Origin: Buttiauxella gaviniae
GTDB taxonomy: Bacteria > Pseudomonadota > Gammaproteobacteria > Enterobacterales > Enterobacteriaceae
Length of the DNA stretch: 64,000 bases
Reading direction: 5' to 3'
Assembly: GCF_040786275.1 (NCBI RefSeq)
Contig: NZ_JBFMVT010000002.1
Coordinates: forward strand, 2,728,001 to 2,792,000
Positions within the stretch are counted from its first letter, which is position 1. Each line of letters begins with the position of its first letter. The translations under genes and the position numbers were made by a program. A model generated the notes under the pieces. The model saw only the letters and a list, made by a program, of their open reading frames with translations, did no database searches and was not told the origin of the DNA. This document shows positions 17,758 to 27,832 of the stretch, in pieces.

Positions 17758-20007
17758 ATGGCGCGTTCAACCACTGGACAACCAGTCAATACCTCAGTCC
17801 GTAAACTTGCATTTTTTGTTGCTGCCGCTGTGAGCGGTGTGAGTGCATCAGCATTTGCAGCAGACAGCACCACGACTAAAGAAGATACCATTACTGTTTC
17901 GGCATCAGCTCCGCAAGAAAGTGCATGGGGACCTGCAGCCACGATCGCGGCGCGTCAGTCTGCGACCGGGACCAAAACCGACACACCTATTGAAAAGGTA
18001 CCTCAGTCGATTTCTGTGGTGACCGCCGAAGAGATGGCGTTGCATCAGCCAAGATCGGTGAAAGAAGCATTAAGCTATACCCCAGGCGTTGCAGTAGGAA
18101 CCCGCGGTGCTTCAAACACTTATGACTATCTTGTAATTCGCGGTTTTGCGGCCGATGGTCAAAGTCAAAATAACTACCTCGACGGTATGAAGATGCAGGG
18201 CAACTTCTATAACGACGCGGTGATTGATCCTTATATGCTTGAGCGCGCTGAAATCATGCGTGGTCCGGTTTCTGTGCTGTACGGAAAAAGCAGCCCTGGC
18301 GGTTTGCTGAACATGGTGAGTAAGCGTCCGACCACGGAACCGCTGAAAGAGATCCAGTTCAAAATTGGCACCGACAGCCTGTTCCAGACTGGCTTTGACT
18401 TCAGCGATGCGCTGGATGATGACGGCGTATATTCTTATCGCTTGACCGGTGTGGCGCGTTCGAACAATGCGCAGCAGGAGCGTGCGGAAGAGCAGCGTTA
18501 CGCCATCGCGCCATCTTTCTCCTGGCGTCCGGATGATAAAACCAACTTCACCTTCCTCTCTTACTTCCAGAATGAGCCGGAAACCGGTTACTACGGCTGG
18601 TTGCCAAAAGAGGGAACGGTCGAGCCGCTGCCAAATGGCGATCGTCTGCCGACCGACTTCAATGAAGGTGCGAAGAACAATACTTATTCTCGTAATGAGA
18701 AAATGGTCGGCTACAGCTTCGACCACGAATTCAACGATACCTTTACCGTGCGTCAGAACCTGCGCTTTGCTGAGAACAAAACTTCGCAAAACAGCGTCTA
18801 CGGTTACGGCGTCTGTTCCGATCCAGCTAACGGCTTTAGCAAGCAATGTGCGGCGTTAGCGCCAGCGGACAAAGGTCATTATCTGGCACGTAAATACGTG
18901 GTTGATGATGAGAAGCTGCAAAACTTCACAGTTGATACCCAATTGCAGAGCAAATTTGCCACCGGCGAAGTGGACCACACTCTGCTGACGGGTGTTGATT
19001 TTATGCGTATGCGTAACGACATCAACTCCTGGTTTGGTTACGACGACTCCGTACCGCTGCTAGACCTCTACAATCCGGTGTACACCGATTTTGATTTCAA
19101 TTCGAAAGATCCGGCTAACTCCGGTCCGTATCAGATCCTGAACCGCCAGAAGCAAACGGGCCTGTATGTTCAGGACCAGGCGCAGTGGGATAAAGTACTG
19201 GTCACTCTGGGCGGTCGATACGACTGGGCCGATCAGGAATCCTATAATCGTGTTCTCAATACCACGTCCACACGTGACGATACCCAGTTCACCTGGCGTG
19301 GTGGCGTTAACTACCTGTTTGATAATGGTGTAACCCCGTACTTCAGCTACAGCGAATCCTTCGAACCGGCTTCTCAGACCGATGCGCAGGGTAAACTATT
19401 CTCACCTTCTAAAGGTAAGCAGTACGAAGCGGGCCTGAAATACGTGCCGAGCGATCGTCCAATTGTATTGACCGGTGCGGTCTACCAATTGACCAAAACC
19501 AACAACCTGATGGCTGACCCTGCAGGTTCATTCTTCTCGGTTGAAGGTGGTGAGATTCGTTCACGTGGCGTTGAAGTTGAAGCGAAAGCGGCACTGTCTG
19601 CGAGCGTCAACGTAGTAGGTTCTTACACTTACACCGAGGCTGAGTACACCACGGATACCAACTATAAAGGCAATACTCCAGCGCAGGTGCCAAAACATAT
19701 GGCGTCTGTTTGGGGAGATTACACCTTCTTTGATGGTGCTCTTTCAGGCCTTACTTTGGGGACCGGTGGTCGCTTCACAGGCTCAAGCTTTGGCGATCCG
19801 GCGAACTCCTTCAAGGTTGGTAGTGCGACCGTTGTGGATGCACTCGTCAGATACGATCTCGCACGTGTGGGCATGGCGGGTTCCAACGTCGCTGTTCACG
19901 TGAACAACCTGTTCGATCGTGAGTATGTTGCAAGCTGCTTCAATACCTACGGTTGCTTCTGGGGCGCTGAGCGTCAGGTTGTTGCGACGGCAACATTCCG
20001 CTTCTAA
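17758..20007 (+). CDS. fhuA: ferrichrome outer membrane receptor FhuA
   Basis: FhuA is a TonB-dependent receptor for ferric hydroxamate siderophores and, in E. coli, for phages T1, T5 and phi80 and colicin M. ATG 17758 gives 749 aa (E. coli 747); an upstream in-frame start is rejected as it lies before the promoter. A signal peptide ends near SASAFAAD. The TonB box DTITV follows directly. The plug domain (SAWGPAATIAARQSATGTKT) and the 22-strand barrel, ending in FRF, are complete. It is the first gene of fhuACDB and carries a Fur-controlled promoter. Confidence 0.97.
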   Translation: MARSTTGQPVNTSVRKLAFFVAAAVSGVSASAFAADSTTTKEDTITVSASAPQESAWGPAATIAARQSATGTKTDTPIEKVPQSISVVTAEEMALHQPRSVKEALSYTPGVAVGTRGASNTYDYLVIRGFAADGQSQNNYLDGMKMQGNFYNDAVIDPYMLERAEIMRGPVSVLYGKSSPGGLLNMVSKRPTTEPLKEIQFKIGTDSLFQTGFDFSDALDDDGVYSYRLTGVARSNNAQQERAEEQRYAIAPSFSWRPDDKTNFTFLSYFQNEPETGYYGWLPKEGTVEPLPNGDRLPTDFNEGAKNNTYSRNEKMVGYSFDHEFNDTFTVRQNLRFAENKTSQNSVYGYGVCSDPANGFSKQCAALAPADKGHYLARKYVVDDEKLQNFTVDTQLQSKFATGEVDHTLLTGVDFMRMRNDINSWFGYDDSVPLLDLYNPVYTDFDFNSKDPANSGPYQILNRQKQTGLYVQDQAQWDKVLVTLGGRYDWADQESYNRVLNTTSTRDDTQFTWRGGVNYLFDNGVTPYFSYSESFEPASQTDAQGKLFSPSKGKQYEAGLKYVPSDRPIVLTGAVYQLTKTNNLMADPAGSFFSVEGGEIRSRGVEVEAKAALSASVNVVGSYTYTEAEYTTDTNYKGNTPAQVPKHMASVWGDYTFFDGALSGLTLGTGGRFTGSSFGDPANSFKVGSATVVDALVRYDLARVGMAGSNVAVHVNNLFDREYVASCFNTYGCFWGAERQVVATATFRF

Positions 20008-20015
20008 GTGTATTC

Positions 20016-20035
20016 GGGCACGGTTCGCCGTGCCC
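20016..20035 (+). other. fhuA-fhuC intercistronic hairpin
   Basis: GGGCACGG (20016-20023) and CCGTGCCC (20028-20035) form a perfect 8-bp stem with a TTCG loop. No U-tract follows, so it should not terminate efficiently. It may protect the fhuA message and lower the level of the downstream transport genes. Confidence 0.6.
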
Positions 20036-20054
20036 ATCAACAAAGATGGCTACC

Positions 20055-20852
20055 ATGCAGGACAAACAGCTTCATCCCGATACCACGTTTAGCCTCACTG
20101 ATGTTACCTTCCGTGTTCCTGGCCGTACGCTCCTTCATCCTTTGTCGATGACCTTTCCCGTTGGAAAAGTGACTGGCCTGATTGGGCACAACGGTTCTGG
20201 CAAATCGACATTGCTGAAAATGCTTGGCCGCCATCAGAAGCCTTCTGATGGTGAAATTAATCTTAACGATCAATCTCTGGATAGCTGGAGCAGCAAAGAG
20301 TTTGCGCGCAAAGTTGCCTATTTACCGCAGCAACTTCCGGCGGCAGAAGGCATGACGGTACGTGAGCTGGTGGCGATTGGCCGTTACCCGTGGCACGGTG
20401 CGCTCGGTCGTTTTGGCGTGGCGGATAGAGAACGGGTTGAAGAGGCCATTACCCTGGTTGGGCTGAAGCCTTTCGCGCATCGCCTGGTTGATAGCCTTTC
20501 CGGTGGTGAACGCCAGCGCGCGTGGATAGCCATGCTGGTGGCGCAAGATACTCGTTGCCTGCTGTTGGATGAACCCACCTCGGCGTTAGATATTGCCCAT
20601 CAGGTTGACGTTCTTGCGCTGATCCACCGACTGAGCCAGCAGCGCGGCCTGACGGTGATTGCGGTTTTGCACGATATCAACATGGCGGCCCGCTACTGCG
20701 ATAATCTCGTTGCATTGCGCGGGGGCGAAATGATTGCGCAGGGAACGCCTGCTGAATTAATGCAAAGCGCAACGCTTGAACAAATTTATGGCATTCCGAT
20801 GGGCATTCTGCCTCATCCTGCGGGTGCGGCACCGGTGAGCTTCGTTTACTGA
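20055..20852 (+). CDS. fhuC: ferric hydroxamate ABC transporter ATPase
   Basis: FhuC powers import of ferric hydroxamates through FhuB. Start ATG 20055 (MQDKQLHP) gives 265 aa, identical in length to E. coli; an ATG nine bases upstream is a possible alternative, and neither has a strong Shine-Dalgarno. Walker A GHNGSGKST, the Q-loop YLPQQLP, the signature LSGGERQR and Walker B LLLDEPTSALD are all intact, with the switch His in VLHDINMAA. The stop overlaps the fhuD start. Confidence 0.95.
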   Translation: MQDKQLHPDTTFSLTDVTFRVPGRTLLHPLSMTFPVGKVTGLIGHNGSGKSTLLKMLGRHQKPSDGEINLNDQSLDSWSSKEFARKVAYLPQQLPAAEGMTVRELVAIGRYPWHGALGRFGVADRERVEEAITLVGLKPFAHRLVDSLSGGERQRAWIAMLVAQDTRCLLLDEPTSALDIAHQVDVLALIHRLSQQRGLTVIAVLHDINMAARYCDNLVALRGGEMIAQGTPAELMQSATLEQIYGIPMGILPHPAGAAPVSFVY

Positions 20853-21751
20853 TGCCTGAATTGATTAATCCTTTATTGAGTCGTCGCCAGTTGCTAGCCG
20901 CCCTGGCGCTCTCTCCGCTACTGCTCAAAATGGGCACTGCACACGCAGCTTCAATTGATCCTCGTCGCATTGTGGCGCTGGAATGGTTACCGGTTGAGTT
21001 GATGCTGGCGCTAGGCATCACGCCTTATGCGATGGCGGATATCGCCAATTACCAGTCCTGGGTCGGCGAGCCGAAATTGCCGGATGGTATTATCGATGTC
21101 GGTTTGCGTACCGAACCTAATCTCGAACTTCTCACCCAATTAAAACCGTCGCTGATTCTCTATTCCGCAGGCTATGGTCCTTCGCCTGAAAAAATGGCGC
21201 GTATCGCACCGGGCATGGGTTTTAACTTCAATGATGGTTCAGGCAAACCGCTGACCGTTGCCCGCCAGTCAATTACAGAACTTGGCGAGAAACTGGGAAT
21301 GCAGCAGGCGGCCCGCGAGCACCTGCTGAAATTCGACCAGTTTATCGAGCAGATGAAACCCCGCTTTGCCGCACGCGGCGACAAGCCGGTATTACTGATG
21401 ACGCTCCTGGATTCTCGCCACGCGCTGATCATTGGTAAGAACAGCCTGTTCCAGCAGGTGATGGATTTGCTGGACGTGAAAAACGCCTGGTCTGGCGAAA
21501 CGAATTTCTGGGGAAGTGCGGTAGTGGGACTCGAGCGTTTAGCCGAAGTCAAAGACGCCGATGTGATCTGCTTTGATCATAATAACGATGCTGAAATGGC
21601 GCGCGTAACCGCGACGCCACTGTGGAACGCCATGCCATTTGTTCGTCAAAACCGCTTCCAGCGAGTTCCTCCGGTTTGGCTTTACGGCGCGACCCTTTCC
21701 GCTATGAACTTCACCACTACGCTTGCGAAAGCGATAGGGAGTAAAGCGTGA
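20852..21751 (+). CDS. fhuD: ferric hydroxamate periplasmic binding protein
   Basis: FhuD carries ferrichrome-type siderophores from the outer membrane receptor to FhuB. The 299 aa product opens with a twin-arginine-type signal (SRRQLLAALALSPLLL...AHA). The single-helix-linked binding lobes include RIVALEWLPVELMLALGI and GETNFWGS. By eye it is clearly more diverged from E. coli than FhuC or FhuB. It starts at ATG 20852, overlapping the fhuC stop by one base, and ends overlapping fhuB. Confidence 0.95.
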   Translation: MPELINPLLSRRQLLAALALSPLLLKMGTAHAASIDPRRIVALEWLPVELMLALGITPYAMADIANYQSWVGEPKLPDGIIDVGLRTEPNLELLTQLKPSLILYSAGYGPSPEKMARIAPGMGFNFNDGSGKPLTVARQSITELGEKLGMQQAAREHLLKFDQFIEQMKPRFAARGDKPVLLMTLLDSRHALIIGKNSLFQQVMDLLDVKNAWSGETNFWGSAVVGLERLAEVKDADVICFDHNNDAEMARVTATPLWNAMPFVRQNRFQRVPPVWLYGATLSAMNFTTTLAKAIGSKA

Positions 21752-23733
21752 GAAATCGTCATGCATTGTTCCCATCAATACTTTTAGCGCTGCTGTTTAT
21801 TATTGCCTGCGCGCTGACGCTCCATAACCTGAATGCGCAATTGCCTTCAGCGCAGTGGGCAGCCGCCTGGTGGCAACCCGATATGGATAACATCAACCAG
21901 ATGTTATTCCACTACAGCTTGTTGCCGCGCCTGGCTATCTCTTTGCTGGTCGGGGCAGGGCTTGGACTGGTGGGTGTGCTGTTCCAGCAGGTCTTACGTA
22001 ACCCACTTGCCGAACCAACAACGCTTGGCGTGGCGAGCGGCGCTCAGTTAGGCGTTACCGTTGCCACGCTATGGGCATTGCCCGGTGGCTTTGCGACCCA
22101 ACAGTTTGCGGCATTAGCCGGTGCGGGCGTAATTGGCTTATTGGTGTTTGGTGTGGCATGGGGCAAGCGTTTATCCCCGGTTACGCTGATTCTTGCAGGC
22201 CTGGTACTGAGCCTGTATTGCGGTGCGGTAAATCAACTGCTCGCCATTTTCCACCATGACCAATTGCAGAATATGTTCCTGTGGAGCACCGGTTCGCTCA
22301 ATCAGCAGGACTGGGATATCGTCAACGGCCTGTGGCCGCGCTTGGTCGGCGGTTTGTTATTAACGCTGCTGTTATTGCGCCCGCTAACGTTGATGGGGCT
22401 GGACGACGGTGTAGCGCGTAATCTTGGCCTGGCGCTTTCGATGGTGCGTCTGGCTACGCTGGTGCTGGCCATTGCTATCAGCGCGCTGCTGGTGAATGCG
22501 GTTGGGATTATCGGTTTTATCGGCCTGTTTGCGCCACTGCTGGCAAAAATGCTCGGCGCAAGGCGTCTGGTTGCACGCCTGTTCCTCGCGCCGGTGATTG
22601 GGGCGTTGATTCTCTGGCTGTCGGATCAGTCTGTTATCTGGCTGACGAATGCCTGGCGTGAAATTTCCACCGGTACGGTGACGGCTCTGATTGGTGCGCC
22701 TCTACTGCTTTGGCTGCTGCCTCGCCTGCGTACCGTTGGCACACCAGCCATGAATCAGGGCGATAACGTGCCTTCTGAGCGCCAGCATTTAGTCTGGTGG
22801 GTGTTAATTGGCAGCGGCGTGCTGGCTCTGGTGATCGTAACTGCTCTGACGCTGGGGCGTGATGCATACGGCTGGAATTGGGTTAGCGGTTCGATGTTCC
22901 ACGACCTGTTGCAGTGGCGCTGGCCACGTGTGTTAGCCGCGCTAACGGCGGGCATGATGCTGGCGGTTGCGGGGAGTGTCATTCAGCGTCTGACCGGCAA
23001 CGCGATGGCAAGCCCGGAAGTTTTAGGTATCAGTTCCGGCGCGGCATTCGGCGTAGTTGTGATGCTGTTTATCGTGCCGGGTAATGCGTTCGGATGGTTG
23101 TTCCCGGCGGGCAGCCTGGGGGCTGCAGTGACTCTGATGGTGATTATGGTCACCGCCAGCCGCGGCGGATTTTCCCCACAGCGTATGCTGCTGGCAGGGA
23201 TGGCGCTCAGTACCGCGTTTACCATGCTATTAATGCTGCTGATGGCGAGTGGCGATCCGCGTATGGCGGGGATCCTGACCTGGATTTCCGGCTCGACGTA
23301 TAACGTCACCGGCGATCAGGCCGTCAGAACGCTTATCCTGATGGTGATTTTATTTGCCCTTACGCCGCTGTGCCGCCGTTGGCTAATGATTCTGCCGCTG
23401 GGTGGCGCAACCGCGCGAGCCATCGGTATGGCTCTGACACCTTCACGCTTTGCTCTGCTTTTGCTGGCCGCAACGTTAACCGCAGCCGCAACGATGACCG
23501 TTGGGCCGCTGAGTTTTGTTGGATTAATGGCACCGCATATCGCACGCATGCTTGGTTTTAGACGTGCGATGCCGCAGTTGATTATGTCGGCGTTATTAGG
23601 TGGGATGCTGATGGTGGCGGCTGACTGGTGTGGAAGAATGATCCTGTTCCCGGATCAAGTACCTGCTGGCCTGCTGGCGACGTTTATTGGTGCGCCGTAC
23701 TTTATCTATCTGCTTCGTAAGCAGAGTCGTTGA
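21748..23733 (+). CDS. fhuB: ferric hydroxamate ABC permease (fused double permease)
   Basis: FhuB is the inner membrane channel. Its 661 aa are two fused FecCD/BtuC-type halves of about ten helices each, which is characteristic of FhuB. Each half has the permease motif that contacts FhuC (LLRPLTLMGLDDGVARNLGL and LPLGGATARAIGMAL). It starts with GTG 21748, overlapping the fhuD stop by 4 nt, so it is translationally coupled. It converges with hemL across a GC-rich inverted repeat. Confidence 0.96.
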   Translation: MRNRHALFPSILLALLFIIACALTLHNLNAQLPSAQWAAAWWQPDMDNINQMLFHYSLLPRLAISLLVGAGLGLVGVLFQQVLRNPLAEPTTLGVASGAQLGVTVATLWALPGGFATQQFAALAGAGVIGLLVFGVAWGKRLSPVTLILAGLVLSLYCGAVNQLLAIFHHDQLQNMFLWSTGSLNQQDWDIVNGLWPRLVGGLLLTLLLLRPLTLMGLDDGVARNLGLALSMVRLATLVLAIAISALLVNAVGIIGFIGLFAPLLAKMLGARRLVARLFLAPVIGALILWLSDQSVIWLTNAWREISTGTVTALIGAPLLLWLLPRLRTVGTPAMNQGDNVPSERQHLVWWVLIGSGVLALVIVTALTLGRDAYGWNWVSGSMFHDLLQWRWPRVLAALTAGMMLAVAGSVIQRLTGNAMASPEVLGISSGAAFGVVVMLFIVPGNAFGWLFPAGSLGAAVTLMVIMVTASRGGFSPQRMLLAGMALSTAFTMLLMLLMASGDPRMAGILTWISGSTYNVTGDQAVRTLILMVILFALTPLCRRWLMILPLGGATARAIGMALTPSRFALLLLAATLTAAATMTVGPLSFVGLMAPHIARMLGFRRAMPQLIMSALLGGMLMVAADWCGRMILFPDQVPAGLLATFIGAPYFIYLLRKQSR

Positions 23734-23767
23734 TTTTTCTCAGGCATTCGGCAAGAACCCGGTTTGG

Positions 23768-23845
23768 CCCCCACCCCAACCCTCCCCTTTCCAGGGGAGG
23801 GAGCAGTTAACTCCTCCACCTGGTAAGGGGGAGGTTGGGAGGGGG
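23768..23845. repeat. GC-rich inverted repeat between convergent fhuB and hemL
   Basis: The left arm (23768-23794, rich in CCCAACCCTCCCC) and right arm (23820-23845, GGGGGAGGTTGGGAGGGGG) are imperfect reverse complements. A smaller CCTCCCC/GGGGAGG palindrome sits inside. It resembles dispersed intergenic palindromes of enterobacteria and may end or stabilise both convergent transcripts. Confidence 0.65.
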
Positions 23846-23871
23846 TCATTTGTTTCCGACACGCAAAATGC

Positions 23872-25152
23872 TTAAAGCTTCGCGAACACCCGACGCGCGG
23901 CGTCGATAGTCTTCTGAATATCTTCTTTCGAATGCGCAACTGACATAAAGCCCGCCTCAAACGCAGACGGTGCCAGGTAAACGCCTTCTTCCAGCATCAA
24001 ATGGAAGAACTTCTTGAAGCGTTCAACGTCACATGCCATCACATCCTGGTAGCAAGTTACTGAATCCGCATCGGTGAAGAACAGGCCAAACATTCCACCC
24101 ACGTTATTTACAACCAACGGAATGTTTTCGGCTTGCGCGGCGTTCAACAATCCATCGGCCAGCATTTCTGTCAGCTCGGTCAACGTCTGGTGCACGCCTG
24201 GCTGGGCGACTTCAGTCAGGCAGGCATAACCCGCGGCCATGGCGATTGGGTTACCTGAAAGGGTACCCGCCTGATAAACCGGGCCAGTCGGTGCCAGCGC
24301 ATCCATGATTTCACGACGGCCACCAAATGCGCCGACCGGCATACCGCCGCCGATGATTTTACCCAGGCAGGTTAAATCAGGCTCCACGCCGTAGTAAGAC
24401 TGCGCGCCCGCCAGAGCAACACGGAAACCTGTCATCACTTCATCGATAATAAACAGTGCGCCAAACTCGTCGCACAGGGCGCGCAGCCCAGGCAGGAAAT
24501 CATCGTTTGGCGGAATGCAGTTCATGTTGCCTGCGACCGGCTCAACAATAATGCAGGCAATCTCTTGCGGATACTGCTCAAATGCTTCGCGCACGGATGC
24601 CAGATCGTTGTAGGTGCAGGTGAGGGTATGTTTGGCAAAATCTGCCGGAACGCCCGGGGAGTTTGGCTGGCCGAGGGTCAATGCGCCAGAGCCGGCTTTC
24701 ACCAGCAGGCAGTCAGCATGGCCGTGGTAGCAACCTTCGAATTTAATGATTTTATCGCGGCCGGTGAAGCCACGCGCCAGACGAATGGCGCTCATGGTGG
24801 CTTCGGTGCCGGAGTTCACCATGCGCACCATATCCATAGTCGGAACCAGTTCTGTCACCAGTTCCGCCATTTTCACTTCCATCTCGGTCGGTGCGCCAAA
24901 GCTCAGGCCGCGTTCAACCGCTTCAATCACGGCGTTGCGAATCGCCGGGTGGTTGTGCCCGAGAACCATCGGGCCCCATGAGCCCACATAGTCGATATAG
25001 GCTTTGCCGTCAGCGTCATACAGGTAAGCCCCGTCAGCGCGTTCGATAAACAGCGGCACACCGCCGACTCCGGTAAAAGCACGAACCGGTGAGTTCACCC
25101 CGCCTGGGATGACTTTGCGTGCGGCAGCGTACAGGTTTTCTGACTTGCTCAT
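23872..25152 (-). CDS. hemL: glutamate-1-semialdehyde 2,1-aminomutase
   Basis: HemL is a PLP enzyme that converts glutamate-1-semialdehyde to 5-aminolevulinate in the C5 heme pathway. ATG 25152 ([13 protein letters not shown]) gives 426 aa, the E. coli length; AGGAG is 8 nt upstream, so the longer open frame is rejected. The PLP lysine is in [15 protein letters not shown], and [15 protein letters not shown] and GCYHGHAD are conserved. It is divergent from clcA. Confidence 0.97.
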   Translation of the reverse strand: MSKSENLYAAARKVIPGGVNSPVRAFTGVGGVPLFIERADGAYLYDADGKAYIDYVGSWGPMVLGHNHPAIRNAVIEAVERGLSFGAPTEMEVKMAELVTELVPTMDMVRMVNSGTEATMSAIRLARGFTGRDKIIKFEGCYHGHADCLLVKAGSGALTLGQPNSPGVPADFAKHTLTCTYNDLASVREAFEQYPQEIACIIVEPVAGNMNCIPPNDDFLPGLRALCDEFGALFIIDEVMTGFRVALAGAQSYYGVEPDLTCLGKIIGGGMPVGAFGGRREIMDALAPTGPVYQAGTLSGNPIAMAAGYACLTEVAQPGVHQTLTELTEMLADGLLNAAQAENIPLVVNNVGGMFGLFFTDADSVTCYQDVMACDVERFKKFFHLMLEEGVYLAPSAFEAGFMSVAHSKEDIQKTIDAARRVFAKL

Positions 25153-25291
25153 GAATCGGCTCCTGGATTCGTGGAAAGAGTGGCAACGGACTATTCTAAG
25201 GGAAACTCGCGAAGTTATGAAAGTATTGCCCAAACGCATCGAGAGAGTAGAATGCCCGCTCGATTTGTATTACCAATAAATGATTAGCCTA

Positions 25292-26713
25292 ATGAATCAC
25301 TCCCACCCCTCTTTTGAAGCACAGCAGGTTGTGCGCTTACGCAGGGGCGACATGGTGCGTCGCCTGATCCGACAGGATAAAACGCCTGTCGCTATTCTTT
25401 TCATGGCCGCAATAGTAGGGACATTAGCCGGTTTAATGGGCGTTGCTTTTGAAAAAGCAGTGACGTGGGTGCAGCAAAATCGCCTGGCAATGCTGGCAGG
25501 TGTGGCCGATCACAGTCTGATCGTTTGGCCGTTGGCATTCATCAGCTCAATGGTTTTGGCGATGGTTGGCTACTATTTAGTGCGCCGTTATGCGCCAGAA
25601 GCGGGCGGTTCGGGTATCCCGGAAATTGAAGGGGCGCTTGAAGAGTTGCGCCCGGTGCGCTGGTGGCGCGTCATTCCGGTTAAATTTATTGGCGGTATGG
25701 GGACGCTCGGCGCAGGCATGGTTCTCGGGCGTGAAGGCCCAACGGTGCAACTGGGCGGGAATATTGGCCGCATGGTGCTGGATATTTTCCGCGTGCGTGG
25801 TGCCGAAGCTCGCCATTCCCTATTAGCGACCGGTGCGGCGGCGGGTTTATCTGCGGCGTTTAACGCGCCGCTGGCGGGGATCCTGTTCATTATTGAAGAG
25901 ATGCGTCCGCAGTTTCGCTACAACCTGATTTCAATAAAAGCCGTGTTTATCGGCGTGATTATGTCGAGCGTGGTTTTCCGTATTTTTAACGGGGAAAACG
26001 CGGTTATTGAAGTCGGCAAACTCTCTAACGCCCCGGTAAATACGCTGTGGTTGTATCTGGTTTTGGGAATGGTATTTGGCATTGTTGGCGTGTTCTTTAA
26101 CGCGATGGTGTTTCGTACTCAGGATATGTTCCAGCGTATCCACGGCGGCAATCTCAAAAAATGGGTGCTCATTGGCGGGCTGTTAGGCGGTATTTGTGGC
26201 GTGTTGGGGCTTATTCAGCCCGAAGCGGCAGGTGGGGGTTTTAACCTGATTCCTATTGCGGCTGCCGGAAATTACACCATTGGCATGCTGTTGTTTATCT
26301 TCGTCGCTCGCGTGATTACCACGCTGCTGTGTTTTTCTTCCGGCGCACCGGGTGGGATTTTTGCCCCGATGCTTGCGTTAGGTACGTTACTGGGTACCGC
26401 GTTTGGTATGGCGAGTGCGGCCTGGTTCCCGGCTTATCATCTTGATGCCGGTACGTTTGCGATTGCGGGAATGGGGGCGCTATTTGCCGCATCCGTGCGG
26501 GCGCCATTAACAGGAATCGTGCTGGTTCTGGAAATGACTGACAATTATCAGCTTATTTTGCCGATGATCATTACCTGCCTTGGCGCGACACTATTGGCAC
26601 AATTCCTCGGTGGACAACCGCTATACTCCTCGATCCTTGCGCGCACGCTTGCGAAGCAAGAAGCGGAGAAGCAGGCAAAAGCACAACAGACCCCTGGCGG
26701 GGAGAATACTTGA
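25292..26713 (+). CDS. clcA: H+/Cl- exchange transporter ClcA
   Basis: ClcA exchanges two Cl- for one H+ across the inner membrane and assists extreme acid resistance. The start ATG 25292 (MNHSHPSFE) gives 473 aa, equal to E. coli. ATG 25280 is also possible and neither has a good ribosome site. Selectivity motif [10 protein letters not shown], gating Glu in GREGPTVQ, proton Glu in FIIEEMRPQ and [11 protein letters not shown] are all present. It is followed 81 bp later by erpA. Confidence 0.95.
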   Translation: MNHSHPSFEAQQVVRLRRGDMVRRLIRQDKTPVAILFMAAIVGTLAGLMGVAFEKAVTWVQQNRLAMLAGVADHSLIVWPLAFISSMVLAMVGYYLVRRYAPEAGGSGIPEIEGALEELRPVRWWRVIPVKFIGGMGTLGAGMVLGREGPTVQLGGNIGRMVLDIFRVRGAEARHSLLATGAAAGLSAAFNAPLAGILFIIEEMRPQFRYNLISIKAVFIGVIMSSVVFRIFNGENAVIEVGKLSNAPVNTLWLYLVLGMVFGIVGVFFNAMVFRTQDMFQRIHGGNLKKWVLIGGLLGGICGVLGLIQPEAAGGGFNLIPIAAAGNYTIGMLLFIFVARVITTLLCFSSGAPGGIFAPMLALGTLLGTAFGMASAAWFPAYHLDAGTFAIAGMGALFAASVRAPLTGIVLVLEMTDNYQLILPMIITCLGATLLAQFLGGQPLYSSILARTLAKQEAEKQAKAQQTPGGENT

Positions 26714-26794
26714 ACGATTTACTCGGGTATTAGATAATGGCCCTAAATTTTGGGTTAAATTTCACCCGATTTCTTATTTCGTTGGGAGCAAAAA

Positions 26795-27142
26795 ATGAGT
26801 GATGACGTAGTAGCGCTGCCGTTGCAGTTTACCGAAGCAGCCGCCAGTAAAGTAAAAAGCCTGATCGCAGATGAAGAAAACCCGAATCTGAAACTACGCG
26901 TCTATATCACCGGTGGTGGTTGCAGCGGCTTCCAGTATGGTTTTACTTTTGACGATCAGATCAACGACGGCGATATGACTATCGAGAAGCAAGGCGTTGC
27001 CTTAGTTGTTGACCCGATGAGCCTGCAATATCTGGTGGGTGGCGCGGTAGATTACACCGAAGGACTGGAAGGTTCTCGCTTTGTGGTGACGAACCCGAAT
27101 GCGAAAAGCACCTGTGGGTGTGGTTCTTCCTTCAGCGTTTAA
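26795..27142 (+). CDS. erpA: iron-sulfur cluster insertion protein ErpA
   Basis: ErpA is an A-type carrier that hands Fe-S clusters to targets such as IspG and IspH in isoprenoid synthesis. The 115 aa product has the three cluster cysteines: Cys43 in TGGGCSGFQ, and Cys107 and Cys109 in [14 protein letters not shown] lies upstream of the ATG. In E. coli its promoter is IscR-controlled; I could not confirm an IscR site here. A bidirectional terminator separates it from the convergent trIC. Confidence 0.96.
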   Translation: MSDDVVALPLQFTEAAASKVKSLIADEENPNLKLRVYITGGGCSGFQYGFTFDDQINDGDMTIEKQGVALVVDPMSLQYLVGGAVDYTEGLEGSRFVVTNPNAKSTCGCGSSFSV

Positions 27143-27157
27143 TGGCTGATTGAAAAG

Positions 27158-27187
27158 AAAAAGCCGTGTTTTTTAACACGGCTTTTT
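27158..27187. terminator. bidirectional terminator between erpA and trIC
   Basis: AAGCCGTGTT (27161-27170) and AACACGGCTT (27175-27184) form a perfect stem, flanked by an A-run on the left and a T-run on the right. Confidence 0.85.
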
Positions 27188-27192
27188 AATGT

Positions 27193-27813
27193 CTATTGCC
27201 GGTCATCCAGAGCAAACGTCGGCAGTTTAAGGTGCCAACGAATGGCGGCCAGACGAATGGCCAGAGTGACGACCATGCCAATCATACTGGCTTGTTCTAA
27301 CGGCACGTGGAATGTGTAGTAGGCGGTGGCGTGTACAATTCCGCCTGCAATACACGCTGTAGCGTAGATTTCTGTGCGTAGGATCATCGGGATTTCGCGG
27401 GCTAAAACATCACGAATAATCCCGCCGCCAACGCCGGTCAACACGCCCATGCAGATAGCAATCAGCGGGCTGGTGCCTGCCAGAAAGGCTTTGTTCACCC
27501 CGATACCCACAAACACCGCAAGACCCACGGCATCCAGCACGGGAAGAATCCATTTCGGCAGGCGTCGCGGTTGGCGCACCAGCAGAATGGTCAGCAAGCA
27601 TGTCACCATCGCAACGACCAGGTCAGTGGGATCTTTAACCCAAAATACCGGGCCGTTATCCAGCGCCATATCGCGGATTGTTCCGCCGCCGACGGCTGTC
27701 ACCACGCCTAACACCAGAACGCCAAACGGGTCCATACGAAGTTTTCCAGCCAGTAGTACGCCGGAGATGGCAAAGACGGCTGTGCCAATGATGTCCAGCC
27801 AATAAACGAGCAT
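27193..27813 (-). CDS. trIC: TRIC-type cation channel family protein YadS
   Basis: The 206 aa membrane protein has two tandem glycine-rich UPF0126 halves (GVVTAVGGGTIRDM and GVLTGVGGGIIRDVLAR) and about seven helices. Related prokaryotic proteins are trimeric cation channels; the physiological role here is unknown. ATG 27813 is preceded by GAGGA at 8 nt, so the longer open frame is rejected. It is the last gene of mtnN-btuF-trIC, separated from btuF by an ERIC remnant. Confidence 0.92.
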   Translation of the reverse strand: MLVYWLDIIGTAVFAISGVLLAGKLRMDPFGVLVLGVVTAVGGGTIRDMALDNGPVFWVKDPTDLVVAMVTCLLTILLVRQPRRLPKWILPVLDAVGLAVFVGIGVNKAFLAGTSPLIAICMGVLTGVGGGIIRDVLAREIPMILRTEIYATACIAGGIVHATAYYTFHVPLEQASMIGMVVTLAIRLAAIRWHLKLPTFALDDRQ

Positions 27814-27832
27814 CAAGCTATCCTCATCAAAT

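Noticed and set aside
18112-18846. 244-codon minus-strand frame opposite fhuA
   Set aside because: It is antisense to the fhuA barrel, which is complete; no independent evidence.
25153-25239. 29-residue N-terminal extension of HemL
   Set aside because: AGGAG and family length support ATG 25152.
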